This document shows, in pieces, positions 37,131-47,211 of a stretch of DNA of 64,000 bases. Source of the stretch: Candidatus Berkiella cookevillensis (GTDB lineage Bacteria > Pseudomonadota > Gammaproteobacteria > Berkiellales > Berkiellaceae); the NCBI RefSeq assembly GCF_001431315.2, contig NZ_LKHV02000001.1, positions 1,178,001 through 1,242,000 on the forward strand, read 5' to 3'. Each line of letters opens with the position of its first letter. Position 1 is the stretch's first letter. The notes under the pieces are model-generated. The model saw only the letters and a list, made by a program, of their open reading frames with translations, did no database searches and was not told the DNA's origin. A program made the position numbers and the translations under genes.

Positions 37131-37290
37131 TAATGAACGAAGTGAATAATCTTCTTCCCTTGATGTCAAGGGAAGAGGCTCGCTAAAGCGAGCAGATGGA
37201 TTTTTTAGAATCCTTCTTGCACCTAAAGGTGCCTCTTTCTTTGACTACAAAGAAAGAAGTGATTCGCTTCGCTCTTCATCAGCAATTCAA
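37131..37290. repeat. Divergent member of palindromic repeat family 1
   Basis: The rlmD-relA gap is filled by short palindromes: CTTCCCTTGATGTCAAGGGAAG, shown here as arms CTTCCCTTGA and TCAAGGGAAG, then GCTCGCTAAAGCGAGC, GCACCTAAAGGTGC and TTTCTTTGACTACAAAGAAA. It ends GAAGTGATTCGCTTCGCTC, TTCATCAGCAATTC, like the tails of the other copies. It seems to be a related but divergent copy (C). Confidence 0.6.
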
Positions 37291-37337
37291 TTAAAAAATA
37301 TGCTCAAGCTCAAAAAAAGAATTGAAAGGAGTCGTTC

Positions 37338-39530
37338 ATGGTTAAGGTCAGAGATGATTTACCAAAAACCCAGGATGGTAGTATTGATATTGAGAAATGG
37401 GTGGAGCGTGTTGGGGAAAATTACCCCGAAGAGCACAAAGCGCTGTTGCGACAAGCTGTCTATTTAAATCTTGAGAATGGTGGGCATCATTTAACACCTG
37501 TCAATGAGTCTTGTTTAAAGCAAGGATTGACTGCGGCGGAAATACTCAGTGCTTTAAAACCAGATATTGATACCCTGGTTGCGTGCGTTCTTTATTTTCC
37601 AGTTGATTTTGGCGAGCTCACAGTCGAACACATACAAGAAGCCTTGGGTAAGCAAGTTGCCAGCTTGGTAGAGGGGGTAAGCAAGTTATCCTATCATTCC
37701 GCAAAGGCGAGCATTTCTCAAACAGATGAACAGCGTGATAATCTCCGTAAAATGCTGTTGGCTGTGGTGGAAGATGTTCGCGTTGTCTTAATTAAACTCG
37801 CCGAAAAAATCAGTGCTTTAAGAGCTGTTAATAATCTAGATCGTCTTGTCAAATTAGATCTCGCCTTAGAAGCGCGTGATATTTATTCTCCTTTGGCCAA
37901 TCGCTTAGGTATTGGGCAAATTAAATGGGAGCTAGAGGATTTTGCATTTCGTTATTTAGAGCCAGTTGCTTATAAAAATATTGCAAAATTATTAGATGAA
38001 AAGCGTTTAGATAGGGAAATTTATATTGAGAAACTTCTAGGTATCATTAGAGAAGCACTCGCTAAAGAAGATCTCAATGCGCATGTCATAGGGCGTGTTA
38101 AGCATATTTATAGTATATGGCGAAAAATGATTCGCAAGAATATTGCTTTTCAAGACATTTATGATGTCAGAGCCGTTCGTATTATGGTTGATAGCGTGCA
38201 GGACTGCTATGCTGCTTTAGGTGTAATACATGGTTTATGGCAATATGTTCCAAAAGAATTTGATGATTATATTGCAACACCCAAAGAAAATGGTTATCGC
38301 TCATTACATACAGCGGTTATTGGACCAGAAGGAAAAACTGTTGAGGTACAAATTCGTACCTTTAAAATGCATGATGAAGCAGAGTTAGGGGTTGCTGCAC
38401 ATTGGATTTATAAAGAAGGTAAAAAGCAAGAGTCTAATTATCAACACAAAATTAATTCTCTTCGAAATATTTTAGAATGGAGTGCTGAGCAAGAGTTTGA
38501 ATCAGATGTTGCCTTAAAGCAAGAGCTGAGTGAAGATAGAGTTTACATTTTTACACCTAAAGGTGAAATCATTGATTTGCCATTGGGTGCTACGCCTTTA
38601 GATTTTGCTTATCATGTTCATTCTGATTTAGGTAATAGATGCCGAGGTGCCAAGATCAATGGCTCTATTAAACCTTTAAACTATATTTTAAATTCTGGTG
38701 AGCAAGTAGAAATTATCTCCTCAAAAACAGGGGGGCCAAGCCGTGATTGGCTGAATCCTCAGTTAGGCTATTTAAATAGTGCGAGAGCACGTTCAAAAGT
38801 ACGCTCTTGGTTTAAACGTCAAGCAAGAGAAGAAAATATTATCCAAGGCAAAGAAGCGCTCGATAGGGAGCTGAAGAGACTGCACTTGGATATGGCAAGC
38901 ATTAAACCCCATCTTCAGAAATTTCAAGCACGAAATATGGATGATATTTTTGCAGGTGTTGGTGGTGGGGACATTCGAGTGGGGCAAATCTTGAATTTGA
39001 TCCAACAACATTCTTTGACAAATGACAGCAATGATATCCCTGTTTCTGTTTCCAAAATTAATAATCTTAAGAAAAAGAACACAGAAGTCACCATTCAAGG
39101 GGTTGGAAATTTATTATGCCATTTTGCAAAATGCTGTAATCCTGTGCCTGGCGATCCAATCATTGGCTATATTACCATTGGCAGAGGTGTCACGATTCAT
39201 AGACAAGATTGCTTAGGTGTACTTGAAAAAGAAGAAGAGGCACACCGTTTAATTCAAGTAAACTGGGGCGAGTTTACCAAAGAGTTGTATTTGGTTGATA
39301 TTTACATTGAAGCTTATGATAGACAAGGTCTCTTAAGAGACGTAACCAGTACACTCAGCAATGAGAAGATCAACGTGCTGGCAGTCAATACTCGAACCAA
39401 TCGAGAAAATAATATTGCCCAGTTAACATTGTCGATTGAGATCCCTGATTTAGATACTTTAATGACAGTTTTAAATAAAATTTTGCAGATACCGAACGTA
39501 TTAGAAGCACGAAGGTTGGGTAAGCAGTGA
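37338..39530 (+). CDS. relA: GTP pyrophosphokinase RelA, (p)ppGpp synthetase I
   Basis: RelA makes (p)ppGpp on stalled ribosomes during amino acid starvation, an important signal for transmission in Legionella-type bacteria. The 730-residue protein has a degenerate HD domain (VLYFPVDFGEL where the hydrolase has an HD motif), so it should lack hydrolase activity. The synthetase domain follows (ATPKENGYRSLHTAVIG, VEVQIRT), then TGS (RVYIFTPKGEIIDLP) and a C-terminal ACT domain. SD AAAGGAG precedes ATG 37338. Confidence 0.96.
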   Translation: MVKVRDDLPKTQDGSIDIEKWVERVGENYPEEHKALLRQAVYLNLENGGHHLTPVNESCLKQGLTAAEILSALKPDIDTLVACVLYFPVDFGELTVEHIQEALGKQVASLVEGVSKLSYHSAKASISQTDEQRDNLRKMLLAVVEDVRVVLIKLAEKISALRAVNNLDRLVKLDLALEARDIYSPLANRLGIGQIKWELEDFAFRYLEPVAYKNIAKLLDEKRLDREIYIEKLLGIIREALAKEDLNAHVIGRVKHIYSIWRKMIRKNIAFQDIYDVRAVRIMVDSVQDCYAALGVIHGLWQYVPKEFDDYIATPKENGYRSLHTAVIGPEGKTVEVQIRTFKMHDEAELGVAAHWIYKEGKKQESNYQHKINSLRNILEWSAEQEFESDVALKQELSEDRVYIFTPKGEIIDLPLGATPLDFAYHVHSDLGNRCRGAKINGSIKPLNYILNSGEQVEIISSKTGGPSRDWLNPQLGYLNSARARSKVRSWFKRQAREENIIQGKEALDRELKRLHLDMASIKPHLQKFQARNMDDIFAGVGGGDIRVGQILNLIQQHSLTNDSNDIPVSVSKINNLKKKNTEVTIQGVGNLLCHFAKCCNPVPGDPIIGYITIGRGVTIHRQDCLGVLEKEEEAHRLIQVNWGEFTKELYLVDIYIEAYDRQGLLRDVTSTLSNEKINVLAVNTRTNRENNIAQLTLSIEIPDLDTLMTVLNKILQIPNVLEARRLGKQ

Positions 39531-39642
39531 GGCGATGAGCGAAGCGAATGGGTTTTCTTTCATTTCGTAAAGGCTCGGGATGATACAACGGCTGATCCCC
39601 TGAGGAAGCCCCAAAAAATTTTTATTCTGATAAAATCAGATG

Positions 39643-39915
39643 ATATATCATGTCAGCGAAGGCTCATATGTGTCAACTTAAGGAGTTTCTGGGGTTTTAT
39701 ATAGAATATTGCTGCCTATTCTTCGTTCGCAAAGCGAATATTTTCTCACTTTGTAAAGGGAGACGCTCGTGCAGCGTAGCTGCGCCGAGCAGAGGGATTT
39801 AGCTTTTTGAACTTAGCCCCCCCAGCATAAATCCCCCTTGCGCACTTGTCAGTGCGCGTCCCCCTTCAAAAAGTGGGATTTTTTATTCGCTACGCTCATC
39901 GAGAGTTCTGTTAAA
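39643..39915 (+). repeat. Dispersed palindromic repeat, family 1, copy D (long form)
   Basis: Same orientation and layout as the copy at 22712, including the leading block with GTCAACTTAAG and TATAGAATATT, then the core with CACTTTGTAAAGGGAGACGC, AGCATAAATCCCCCTTGCGC, and CTTCAAAAAGTGGGATTTTT. It lies in the 584-bp gap between convergent relA and the LOG gene; no gene is seen in the gap. Confidence 0.88.
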
Positions 39916-39994
39916 AATATAACTCTGTAGCGTAATCAACAATGTGACTAAAGGCTGGCACCAGTAGCCCAAAGGGTTACCAGGCGCAAAACGC

Positions 39995-40092
39995 CTGTGG
40001 ATCCCAGATATTTTGCTTCGCAAAATTCTGGGATGACAGCCTAGTAGAAATTCGTGGGGGTTGCTCAGGGGGACGACCGTTGTGTCGTCCCG
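39995..40092. repeat. Two further dispersed palindromes next to copy D
   Basis: At about 40001-40037 an inverted repeat ATCCCAGATATTTTGC / GCAAAATTCTGGGAT is seen. At 40070-40092 a stem GGGACGAC / GTCGTCCC with loop CGTTGT is the exact inverted copy of the palindrome at 2757. A weaker variant of the latter (GGGATGATACAACGG, CTGATCCC) is at 39575-39600. The region looks like a landing site for several repeat types. Confidence 0.65.
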
Positions 40093-40114
40093 AAAGTAGC
40101 CAAAAACAAAAAGT

Positions 40115-40831
40115 CTAGAGATCAGACATCAGTTCTTTTTCATGTTCAGAAGGGATGATACTTCTTTCTTTATAAAAACGTTGAATGTAGCTTACTGCTT
40201 CTTGTGGTGTTTCTACAATGGTATACAAATCAAGATCTGCTTTATTAATCATGCCTTCTTTTACAAGTGTCTTATCGAACCATTTCAATAAGTCTTCCCA
40301 GAAAGATTTGACAACCAATACGATGGGAATACGTCTTGTTTTGCCTGTTTGTACCAATGCAAGAATTTCTGCAATTTCGTCCAATGTCCCAAAACCACCT
40401 GGCATGACGACGTAAGCAGAAGCATATTTTACAAACATCACTTTACGAGTGAAAAAATGTCTAAAACGAATAGAGATATCTTGATAGGCATTAGCTGATT
40501 CCTCGTTTGGTAAAACGATGTTTAAGCCAACACTTAAAGAGCGTCCTTTTTTGGCACCTTTGTTAGCTGCTTCCATTATTCCAGGTCCGCCGCCGGTAAC
40601 AACAGAAAAGCCAGCATCAGATAGGGCCTGTGCAGTATCTTCTGCTAAGTGATACCATTTGTGATCTGGGCTTAAACGCGCAGATCCGAAAATACTCACA
40701 GAAGGTGGGATATGGACGAGTCGCTCATATCCTTCTACAAACTCAGCCATTACTTGGAAAACTTTCCAAGACTCTCTTGCCATTTGTGAGTCGTTAATTG
40801 AAGGTGCGTGTGGTCGCTTGTCCTTGTCCAT
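40115..40831 (-). CDS. LOG-family nucleotide 5'-monophosphate nucleosidase
   Basis: The 238-residue Rossmann protein has both family motifs: GGGPGIMEAANKGA and PGGFGTLDEIAEIL. LOG proteins release the base from nucleotide monophosphates or form cytokinins; older databases call them lysine decarboxylase-like. The first 60 residues (VFQVMAEFVEGYERL) match the longer TIGR00730-type bacterial members. It is divergent from ppc. Confidence 0.9.
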   Translation of the reverse strand: MDKDKRPHAPSINDSQMARESWKVFQVMAEFVEGYERLVHIPPSVSIFGSARLSPDHKWYHLAEDTAQALSDAGFSVVTGGGPGIMEAANKGAKKGRSLSVGLNIVLPNEESANAYQDISIRFRHFFTRKVMFVKYASAYVVMPGGFGTLDEIAEILALVQTGKTRRIPIVLVVKSFWEDLLKWFDKTLVKEGMINKADLDLYTIVETPQEAVSYIQRFYKERSIIPSEHEKELMSDL

Positions 40832-40967
40832 TTGGAACCTCTCAACTATTTCAATTATTGTGATGCTTCAGATACCAATATATCATTACTCAATATTTAT
40901 TACTATCACTAAACATGCATAAAACATGAATAGGAAGCATTTGATAAACGTAAATCAAGGATAAAAA

Positions 40968-43649
40968 ATGTTAAATGAGCAACAACATCCAGATATGCCA
41001 CTTCGCAGAGATATTCGTTTATTAGGTGAAGTATTAGGACAAATTATTTTAAAACAACTTGGAAAAGATGTCTTTGAAATGATAGAAGGAACGCGCCTTT
41101 TAACTAAGCATAGTTTACAAAATGATGGAAATCAAACGCTATTACGATTGAGTGAATTTTTAAAAGGAATTTCTCCTCAACATGCAGTTGTTATTGTGAG
41201 AGCCTTTAGTCATTTTTTGAACCTAGCCAATATTGCAGAAGATATTCACCGGATTAGAAGAATACGTTGGTACGCATTAAAGCATCCCGAACAACCACAA
41301 CCTGGTTCAATTGCACATGGTTTTGAGAAATTAAAAAAATCAAATGTATCTATGCAGCGCATTTATGAAACGGTTTCAAAACTTAACATTGATTTGGTGT
41401 TAACTGCGCATCCTACAGAGGTCATGAGAAGAACGCTCATGCAGAAGTTTTATGGTATTGCCAGTATTCTGCAAGCAATGGATAAAGAAAATCCTAAGCG
41501 TCAGCAAATGTTATTAAAAGAAAAATTACATGCAGAAATGACGGCCATTTGGCAAACCGGAGAACTACGGCATAAGAAACCAACACCGATTGATGAAGCA
41601 AAGTGGGGGTTTGCAATTGTCGAAAGTAGTTTATGGCAAGCGGTGCCACGCTTTTTGAGGGAGTTAGATTATCATTTAAAAGTATATTGTAAAAAAGGCT
41701 TGCCGCTTTTGACAATGCCAATTCATTTTGGTTCATGGATGGGGGGAGACAGAGATGGCAATCCTTTTGTCAATGCGAATTTAAGTAAAGAAGTTTCGTT
41801 ATTAGCAAGATGGATGGCATTAGATTTATATCTTAAAGAGATCAATCATATCAGTGCCGCTCTTTCTATGAGTGATTGTAGTACACAACTTCGAAAAGAA
41901 GTGGGAGACGAATCAGAGCCTTATCGAGCATTATTGAGACCATTAAGAACTAAGCTTTTAGTTGCAAAAGAATATATTGAGACTTTGTTGTCTCAGAATG
42001 CAGCGATTGATGTGAATCGTTTGATTGAAAAGCAAGATATTTTGCAGCCATTATTATTATGCTATCAATCACTGGTAGAATGCGGGGCGGAGGCAATTGC
42101 AGAAGATGAGTTAATAGATTTAATTCGCAGAGTACAGTGTTTTGGTTTGACTTTATTGCCGATGGATATTAGACAGCATAAAGATAAGCATATGGTTTTG
42201 ATGAATGAGATCATACTTGCTAATGATATGGGGCACTACAGCCAATGGAGTGAAGCGGAAAAGCAAAAATTTTTAATTGAGCAATTAGAGAAAGTAGAAT
42301 GCTCTGTAAACGCAAAGATAGAATTGAGCGATAATGCATCGCAAACTTGGGAAACATTTCTCATGTTGTCAACACTACCAAGTGACTCTGTTGGTGCTTA
42401 TATTATTTCTATGACTCAAGTTCCTAGCGATATACTATTAGTTTGTTTCTTTCAAAAACTGGCTCAGATCAGAAAACCACTTAGAGTTGTACCTTTGTTT
42501 GAAACATTGCAAGATCTGCAAAATGCACCTACCTGCATGAAAATACTCTTTGGGCTTAAATGGTATAGGCAGTATATCGATCATAAACAAGAAATTATGC
42601 TCGGTTATTCTGATTCAGGAAAAGATGCGGGTATTTTAACCAGTGCTTGGGCATTATACCAAGCACAAGAACTTTTGATCGATCTTGCTAAAAAGCAAGA
42701 TGTGATTTTAAGATTCTTTCATGGCAGGGGAGGTTCTGTTGGGCGAGGAGGAGCGCCAACGCATATGGCTATTTTGTCACAGCCTCCAGGAGCGATGGAA
42801 GGTGGTATTCGTGTAACGGAACAAGGGGAAGTGATTCGCAACAAATATGCACTTATTGATAGAGCGCAAAGGACTTTGGAAATTTATGTCAGTGCGACTT
42901 TAGAGGCTACTTTATTGCCGCCTCAAAAGCCTGAGCCTGCCTGGCGTACGATGATGAATACTTTGTCGAAACAAGCCAATCATACTTATCATCAAGTTGT
43001 GAATGATGATTCCTTTATGACATATTTCCAAGCGGTATCGCCGGTGAACGAGATCAGCGCTTTATGTATTGGTTCACGACCCGCAAAACGCAATGATGGA
43101 CAAATGCATATTGATAATTTACGCGCAATTCCTTGGATGTTTGCCTGGACACAAACACGGTTTTTAATGCCTGGTTGGTTGGGTGTGGGCGCAGCTCTCA
43201 ATGCTGGAATGCAAGATAATCCTGATATTTTGAGAAGCATGGTTAAAAACTGGCCGTTTTTTCAGTCATTTTTGAGTTTAATAGAAATGGTACTTGCCAA
43301 AGTGGATAGTGATATTTTTGGGATGTATAACAAACTATTGGTGCCTGAGTCCTTACAAGCTTTCAGCGAACGGCTGATTCAGGATTTTCATTCAACCAAA
43401 GCTGAGATTAAAGCGGCTTTAGGCACAGAACAACTGCTTGATAATAATTTACCTTTAAAACGCAGCATTGTATTACGTTCAACCTACTTATACCCTCTAC
43501 ATTTCTTGCAGGCAGAATTGCTAAGAAGAGTCAGAGCTGCGAAACAAAGAGCTGTAGACGATGATATACCCTTCGCAGATGAATCAAATGCGCATGCATT
43601 GTTAGTTACTTTATCTGGTATTGCTGCGGGTATGCGTAATACGGGTTAG
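40968..43649 (+). CDS. ppc: Phosphoenolpyruvate carboxylase
   Basis: The enzyme carboxylates PEP to oxaloacetate to refill the TCA cycle. The 893-residue protein has the catalytic histidine motif LVLTAHPTEVMRRT, the loop FHGRGGSVGRGGAP and the C-terminal part ending in AAGMRNTG, all characteristic. It stands alone, divergent from the LOG gene. Confidence 0.97.
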   Translation: MLNEQQHPDMPLRRDIRLLGEVLGQIILKQLGKDVFEMIEGTRLLTKHSLQNDGNQTLLRLSEFLKGISPQHAVVIVRAFSHFLNLANIAEDIHRIRRIRWYALKHPEQPQPGSIAHGFEKLKKSNVSMQRIYETVSKLNIDLVLTAHPTEVMRRTLMQKFYGIASILQAMDKENPKRQQMLLKEKLHAEMTAIWQTGELRHKKPTPIDEAKWGFAIVESSLWQAVPRFLRELDYHLKVYCKKGLPLLTMPIHFGSWMGGDRDGNPFVNANLSKEVSLLARWMALDLYLKEINHISAALSMSDCSTQLRKEVGDESEPYRALLRPLRTKLLVAKEYIETLLSQNAAIDVNRLIEKQDILQPLLLCYQSLVECGAEAIAEDELIDLIRRVQCFGLTLLPMDIRQHKDKHMVLMNEIILANDMGHYSQWSEAEKQKFLIEQLEKVECSVNAKIELSDNASQTWETFLMLSTLPSDSVGAYIISMTQVPSDILLVCFFQKLAQIRKPLRVVPLFETLQDLQNAPTCMKILFGLKWYRQYIDHKQEIMLGYSDSGKDAGILTSAWALYQAQELLIDLAKKQDVILRFFHGRGGSVGRGGAPTHMAILSQPPGAMEGGIRVTEQGEVIRNKYALIDRAQRTLEIYVSATLEATLLPPQKPEPAWRTMMNTLSKQANHTYHQVVNDDSFMTYFQAVSPVNEISALCIGSRPAKRNDGQMHIDNLRAIPWMFAWTQTRFLMPGWLGVGAALNAGMQDNPDILRSMVKNWPFFQSFLSLIEMVLAKVDSDIFGMYNKLLVPESLQAFSERLIQDFHSTKAEIKAALGTEQLLDNNLPLKRSIVLRSTYLYPLHFLQAELLRRVRAAKQRAVDDDIPFADESNAHALLVTLSGIAAGMRNTG

Positions 43650-43732
43650 CATAATAACCTATTAATTTTGTTATCGATTGAGGATTTTCTTGCTATTATT
43701 AAAGTACCTTTTCGCTTTTGAAATGAGCAAAA

Positions 43733-45142
43733 ATGACTCCTATTGCTGCAAAATTAAAGCGCTTCTTATTATCGCATCGAGTAGATTATCGACTCTATTG
43801 TCATTCTCGAACCTATCGTTTAGAAGAATGTGCACAGAAGCATGGTATGAGTGGTTCTGCTTTTGCCAAAACAATTGTTGTAAAGGATAAGAAGAATTAT
43901 TGGGGTATTGTTGTTCCTTTGTATTATGAAATTGATTTTCCCAAGCTTAATAACTTATTAAAGCGTGAAGTCTATGTTGTTTGTCACGAAGAGGCAGATA
44001 AACTCTTTGATGATTGCGAGCCACTCTCGCATCCACCCTTAGGCTCAGCTTATCATTTAGATATGGTTGTTGACGCAAGACTGTTGAATAATAAAACAAT
44101 ATTTTTTGAAGCGGGTTCTCATACGAGTATCATCGGTTTAGAAAAATCAGATTTTTGTTATTTAATGGCGGATGCCACTTGGGGGCAATTTTCTCGCCCT
44201 ATTCCAGATGTGCAGACAAGTGTCAAAAAAAATACCTTATTATCTGCAAAAAATACGATACACAGAGAGAGTAGGGCAGCAAAGCCACCACATTTTTTGC
44301 CTGAGATTGTCAATCAAATTATTGTATTGTCGCATCAGCCAGATGGTTCTCCTGAAAAATTAATGGAAATCTTAAAAAACGATCGTCGAGTGTCTGCTGT
44401 GTTGCAAGATTACAATGAGCAGCGTGTTTACATAGAAAAACAAGCACTTGCTTCGGTTAACCCTTCTTTAAAAAAGTCTTTGAAACATTGGCTGGATTTT
44501 AGTGCAGTGAGCCATGTTGTTTTAGACTTATCTTCGCACAGCCAATTCAAAATTGATGCAGAAGGGCCTTTAGGCTTACCAGCTTTTTGGCGGCATGCTA
44601 CTTTTTGCGCAAAACTGTGTTCACAAATTGCTCAAGATTCATCTTTAATTGTTTCTGTTGATCCCTTTTTGTGTTATTTGGGCGGGCTTTTACATAATTT
44701 TGGTTTATTATTTATTGGGCATTTGTACACACCAGAGTTTCGTTTATTAAATCGATGGTTTAGTGCGCATCCGAATGAATCCATAAAGCAGCTCGAGAAG
44801 AAGTTAATAGGCTTGGGAGGAGCGCAACAATTGATGAGTCGTGGCCATGATAAAATTGGCTCCTGGGTGATGCGCTACTGGGGAATGCCAAGTGAAATAC
44901 AATTAATGGCAAAGCATCATCACGCGCTTCATTATAATGCAAAGCACCATGAATATGTGAATATCTTATTGTTAGCTAACACAGTTTTACGTGAGCATGC
45001 CATTGGTGAGGGTGAAAAGCTTGAAGATGCGGATCTTTTGGCAAGTAAATTAGGTATTACGAAGGATCGCGTTGAATTTTATCTTGCTCAAATTATTGAT
45101 GAGGGTTTTAGCATGCCTGTTCATGGTAAAAGTACTTCATAA
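43733..45142 (+). CDS. YbaK-like and HDOD two-domain protein
   Basis: Residues 1-150 resemble a YbaK/ProX-type aminoacyl-tRNA deacylase fold (GMSGSAFAKTIVVKDKKNYWGIVVP, quoted in part as AFAKTIVVKDKKNYWGIVVP). Residues 185-460 form an HDOD domain with LPEIVNQIIVLSH, LGGLLHNFGLLFIGHLY and IQLMAKHHHALHYNA. This combination occurs in some gammaproteobacteria, and its role is not known to me. The HDOD gene at 2811 is a shorter, separate protein. It lies 84 bp after ppc and before adk. Confidence 0.8.
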   Translation: MTPIAAKLKRFLLSHRVDYRLYCHSRTYRLEECAQKHGMSGSAFAKTIVVKDKKNYWGIVVPLYYEIDFPKLNNLLKREVYVVCHEEADKLFDDCEPLSHPPLGSAYHLDMVVDARLLNNKTIFFEAGSHTSIIGLEKSDFCYLMADATWGQFSRPIPDVQTSVKKNTLLSAKNTIHRESRAAKPPHFLPEIVNQIIVLSHQPDGSPEKLMEILKNDRRVSAVLQDYNEQRVYIEKQALASVNPSLKKSLKHWLDFSAVSHVVLDLSSHSQFKIDAEGPLGLPAFWRHATFCAKLCSQIAQDSSLIVSVDPFLCYLGGLLHNFGLLFIGHLYTPEFRLLNRWFSAHPNESIKQLEKKLIGLGGAQQLMSRGHDKIGSWVMRYWGMPSEIQLMAKHHHALHYNAKHHEYVNILLLANTVLREHAIGEGEKLEDADLLASKLGITKDRVEFYLAQIIDEGFSMPVHGKSTS

Positions 45143-45303
45143 AGAGTCGAATAACTTGCATAGTAACGAGTATTTTTAAGCATTTGTTTGTGTCTTATAC
45201 TAAGCAAGGTATACTAAATGCAAATTATTCTTTATACCGGGTTATTCAAAACAGCATCTGTTAGGGGTAACTATTTAACTTTTTATTATTGTGAGGAGAT
45301 AAA

Positions 45304-45957
45304 ATGCGATTGATTCTACTCGGCCCCCCAGGTGCAGGCAAAGGAACACAGTCTCATTTTATTAAAGAACGTTATAACATCCCGCAAATATCAACTGGTG
45401 ATATGCTCAGGCAGGCGGTGCAAGATGATACTGAAATTGGTCGTAAAGCTAAATTCATTATGGAAACAGGTGGATTAGTGCCTGATGATGTTATTATCGA
45501 ATTGGTTCAAGAACGTATTCATAAAACTGACTGTGAACATGGCTTTTTGTTAGATGGTTTTCCGCGTACGCTTGCACAAGCGAAGGCATTAAGCCTTACA
45601 AATATTAGCTTTGATCATGTTATTGAAATTGATTTAGATGATGAAATTATTGTAAAACGCCTGAGTGGAAGATGGGTGCATCCTGCTTCTGGACGCAGTT
45701 ATCATGTAGAAAACAATCCGCCTCGTAAACCCTTCAAGGATGATTTCACGGGTGAACCACTTGTTCAGCGTGATGATGATCAAGAAGTGACCATTCGAAA
45801 ACGTTTAAGTGTTTATCGCACACAAACGCAACCTGTAGCGAGCTATTACTTAAGTATGGCTGCCGCAGATAAGACAAATACTTTGAAATTTTTTAAAATA
45901 GACGGTTCACAACCACCGCTTGTGATCTTTGAAAAAATCGCACAAGAACTTGAGTAA
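45304..45957 (+). CDS. adk: Adenylate kinase
   Basis: Adk interconverts ATP, ADP and AMP. The 217-residue protein has the P-loop GPPGAGKGTQ, the AMP-binding STGDMLR and GFPRTLAQA, and the LID region SGRWVHPASGRSYHVENNPP. SD GAGGAG lies 6 bases before ATG 45304. The thioredoxin gene follows after 29 bp. Confidence 0.97.
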   Translation: MRLILLGPPGAGKGTQSHFIKERYNIPQISTGDMLRQAVQDDTEIGRKAKFIMETGGLVPDDVIIELVQERIHKTDCEHGFLLDGFPRTLAQAKALSLTNISFDHVIEIDLDDEIIVKRLSGRWVHPASGRSYHVENNPPRKPFKDDFTGEPLVQRDDDQEVTIRKRLSVYRTQTQPVASYYLSMAAADKTNTLKFFKIDGSQPPLVIFEKIAQELE

Positions 45958-45986
45958 GAATAATCTACACAGCAAAAGGTATTTGT

Positions 45987-46349
45987 ATGGCCGTCATTGA
46001 TATTACAACAGAGAATTTTGATGCAGTTATTCAAGGCAATAACCTTGTAGTCGTTGATTTTTGGGCCAAATGGTGTGGCCCTTGCATGGCTTTTGCACCC
46101 GTTTTTGAAGAGGTCAGTCTTGAACACCCTGATGTTGTCTTTGCTAAAGTCAACATTGAAGAAGAGCAGCAATTAGCAGAAGACTTTAATATCCGATCTA
46201 TTCCAATGTTAATGATCTTCAGAGGTGAATTTGCTGTTTTTGCTGAATCAGGTGTGCAAACGGGAGCAAGTTTGACTGCGCTTGTTTCTCAGGCCAAACA
46301 ACTGGATATAGAAGCGCTTAGAGCACAAGTTTCAAAAGACGAGTCTTAG
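45987..46349 (+). CDS. Thioredoxin
   Basis: The 120-residue protein has the active site FWAKWCGPCMAFAP and the cis-proline RSIPMLMIF of a thioredoxin. It is slightly longer than E. coli TrxA, with a C-terminal helix rich in Q, A and E. It is likely co-transcribed with adk. It lacks the N-terminal zinc domain of TrxC. Confidence 0.93.
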   Translation: MAVIDITTENFDAVIQGNNLVVVDFWAKWCGPCMAFAPVFEEVSLEHPDVVFAKVNIEEEQQLAEDFNIRSIPMLMIFRGEFAVFAESGVQTGASLTALVSQAKQLDIEALRAQVSKDES

Positions 46350-46370
46350 AATTTTAAACCTTTATATCTT

Positions 46371-46555
46371 TCTTCGTTCGCGAAGCGAACATTTTCTCTC
46401 TTTGTAAAGGGAGACGCTCGTGCAGCGTAGCTGCGCTGAGCAGAGGGATTTAAGCTGTTTGACCTTAAATCCCCAGCATAAATCTCCCTTGCGCACTTAT
46501 CAGTGCGCGTCCCCCTTCAAAAAGTGGGATACTGATTCGCATAATGCTCATCGAT
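46371..46555 (+). repeat. Dispersed palindromic repeat, family 1, copy E
   Basis: The core is present: TTCTTCGTTCGCGAAGCGAA, CTTTGTAAAGGGAGACGC, GAGCAGAGGGATTTAAGC, CAGCATAAATCTCCCTTGCG, and CTTCAAAAAGTGGGATACTG. A second, partial tail (TTTTGATTCGTGCTCATCAG) is at 46722-46741. It follows the thioredoxin gene. Confidence 0.85.
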
Positions 46556-46741
46556 AAGTATGTCCGCGCTTGCAACACAAGATGTGTATATCTCGTAGAT
46601 CCATTTTGGGAGTTGGTAGCTTCATCGGCGTGGGTGAGGGTTAATAAATATGAAGAGAGTGGACTTAAACTCTCCTGCATAAATCCTTCTTGCATTACGA
46701 ATGACTCTTAAATCGGTAGAATTTTGATTCGTGCTCATCAG

Positions 46742-47211
46742 GCATTCTGTTAAGAAACCACTTTGCAAAGTATTAGATATTCCCTCAAAAACTCCGTATA
46801 TATTTATAGTAATTTCTATATTAAATACGCTTTTTTCGGAAATTTTTTCAATCATTATATTTCTTTGATTTTTTTTATTACAAATCTAAAATTTTTATTG
46901 GGATTGTAACAGTAATTTTTAAGATAAATTGTTATAAATCAATATGTTGCGGTATTTTTTTGTTTTTGCATATACTTTTTTAATTTATGTTTTTATGACA
47001 TAAAAAATAGCGAATTATACTTATAATTAACAGAAATATGCTGAGACGCTCAAAAGAATATTTCTAGTAAAATTTATAAAAATCATACTGTTAGATTATA
47101 TTTTGCAACTTATAAAATATTTTTTGCATTTCTTGTGTGGTATGAAAATGAAAATATCGTGTGCTATGTTTCTAATACCAAGGCTATATATTGATTGAGG
47201 AGACGAAAGTC
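46742..47211. other. AT-rich gene-free stretch before the H1-like gene
   Basis: About 470 bp of very AT-rich sequence with many T and A runs and a small hairpin TTATGT / ACATAA at about 46987-47005. No coding frame of credible composition is seen. It must contain the promoter of the H1-like gene, and its composition suggests intrinsic curvature or binding of nucleoid proteins, but I cannot place a promoter with confidence. Confidence 0.5.

Noticed and set aside
46465-46855. Two overlapping 76-77-codon frames on the minus strand after the thioredoxin gene
   Set aside because: They run through the family 1 repeat and AT-rich sequence and have no credible composition.
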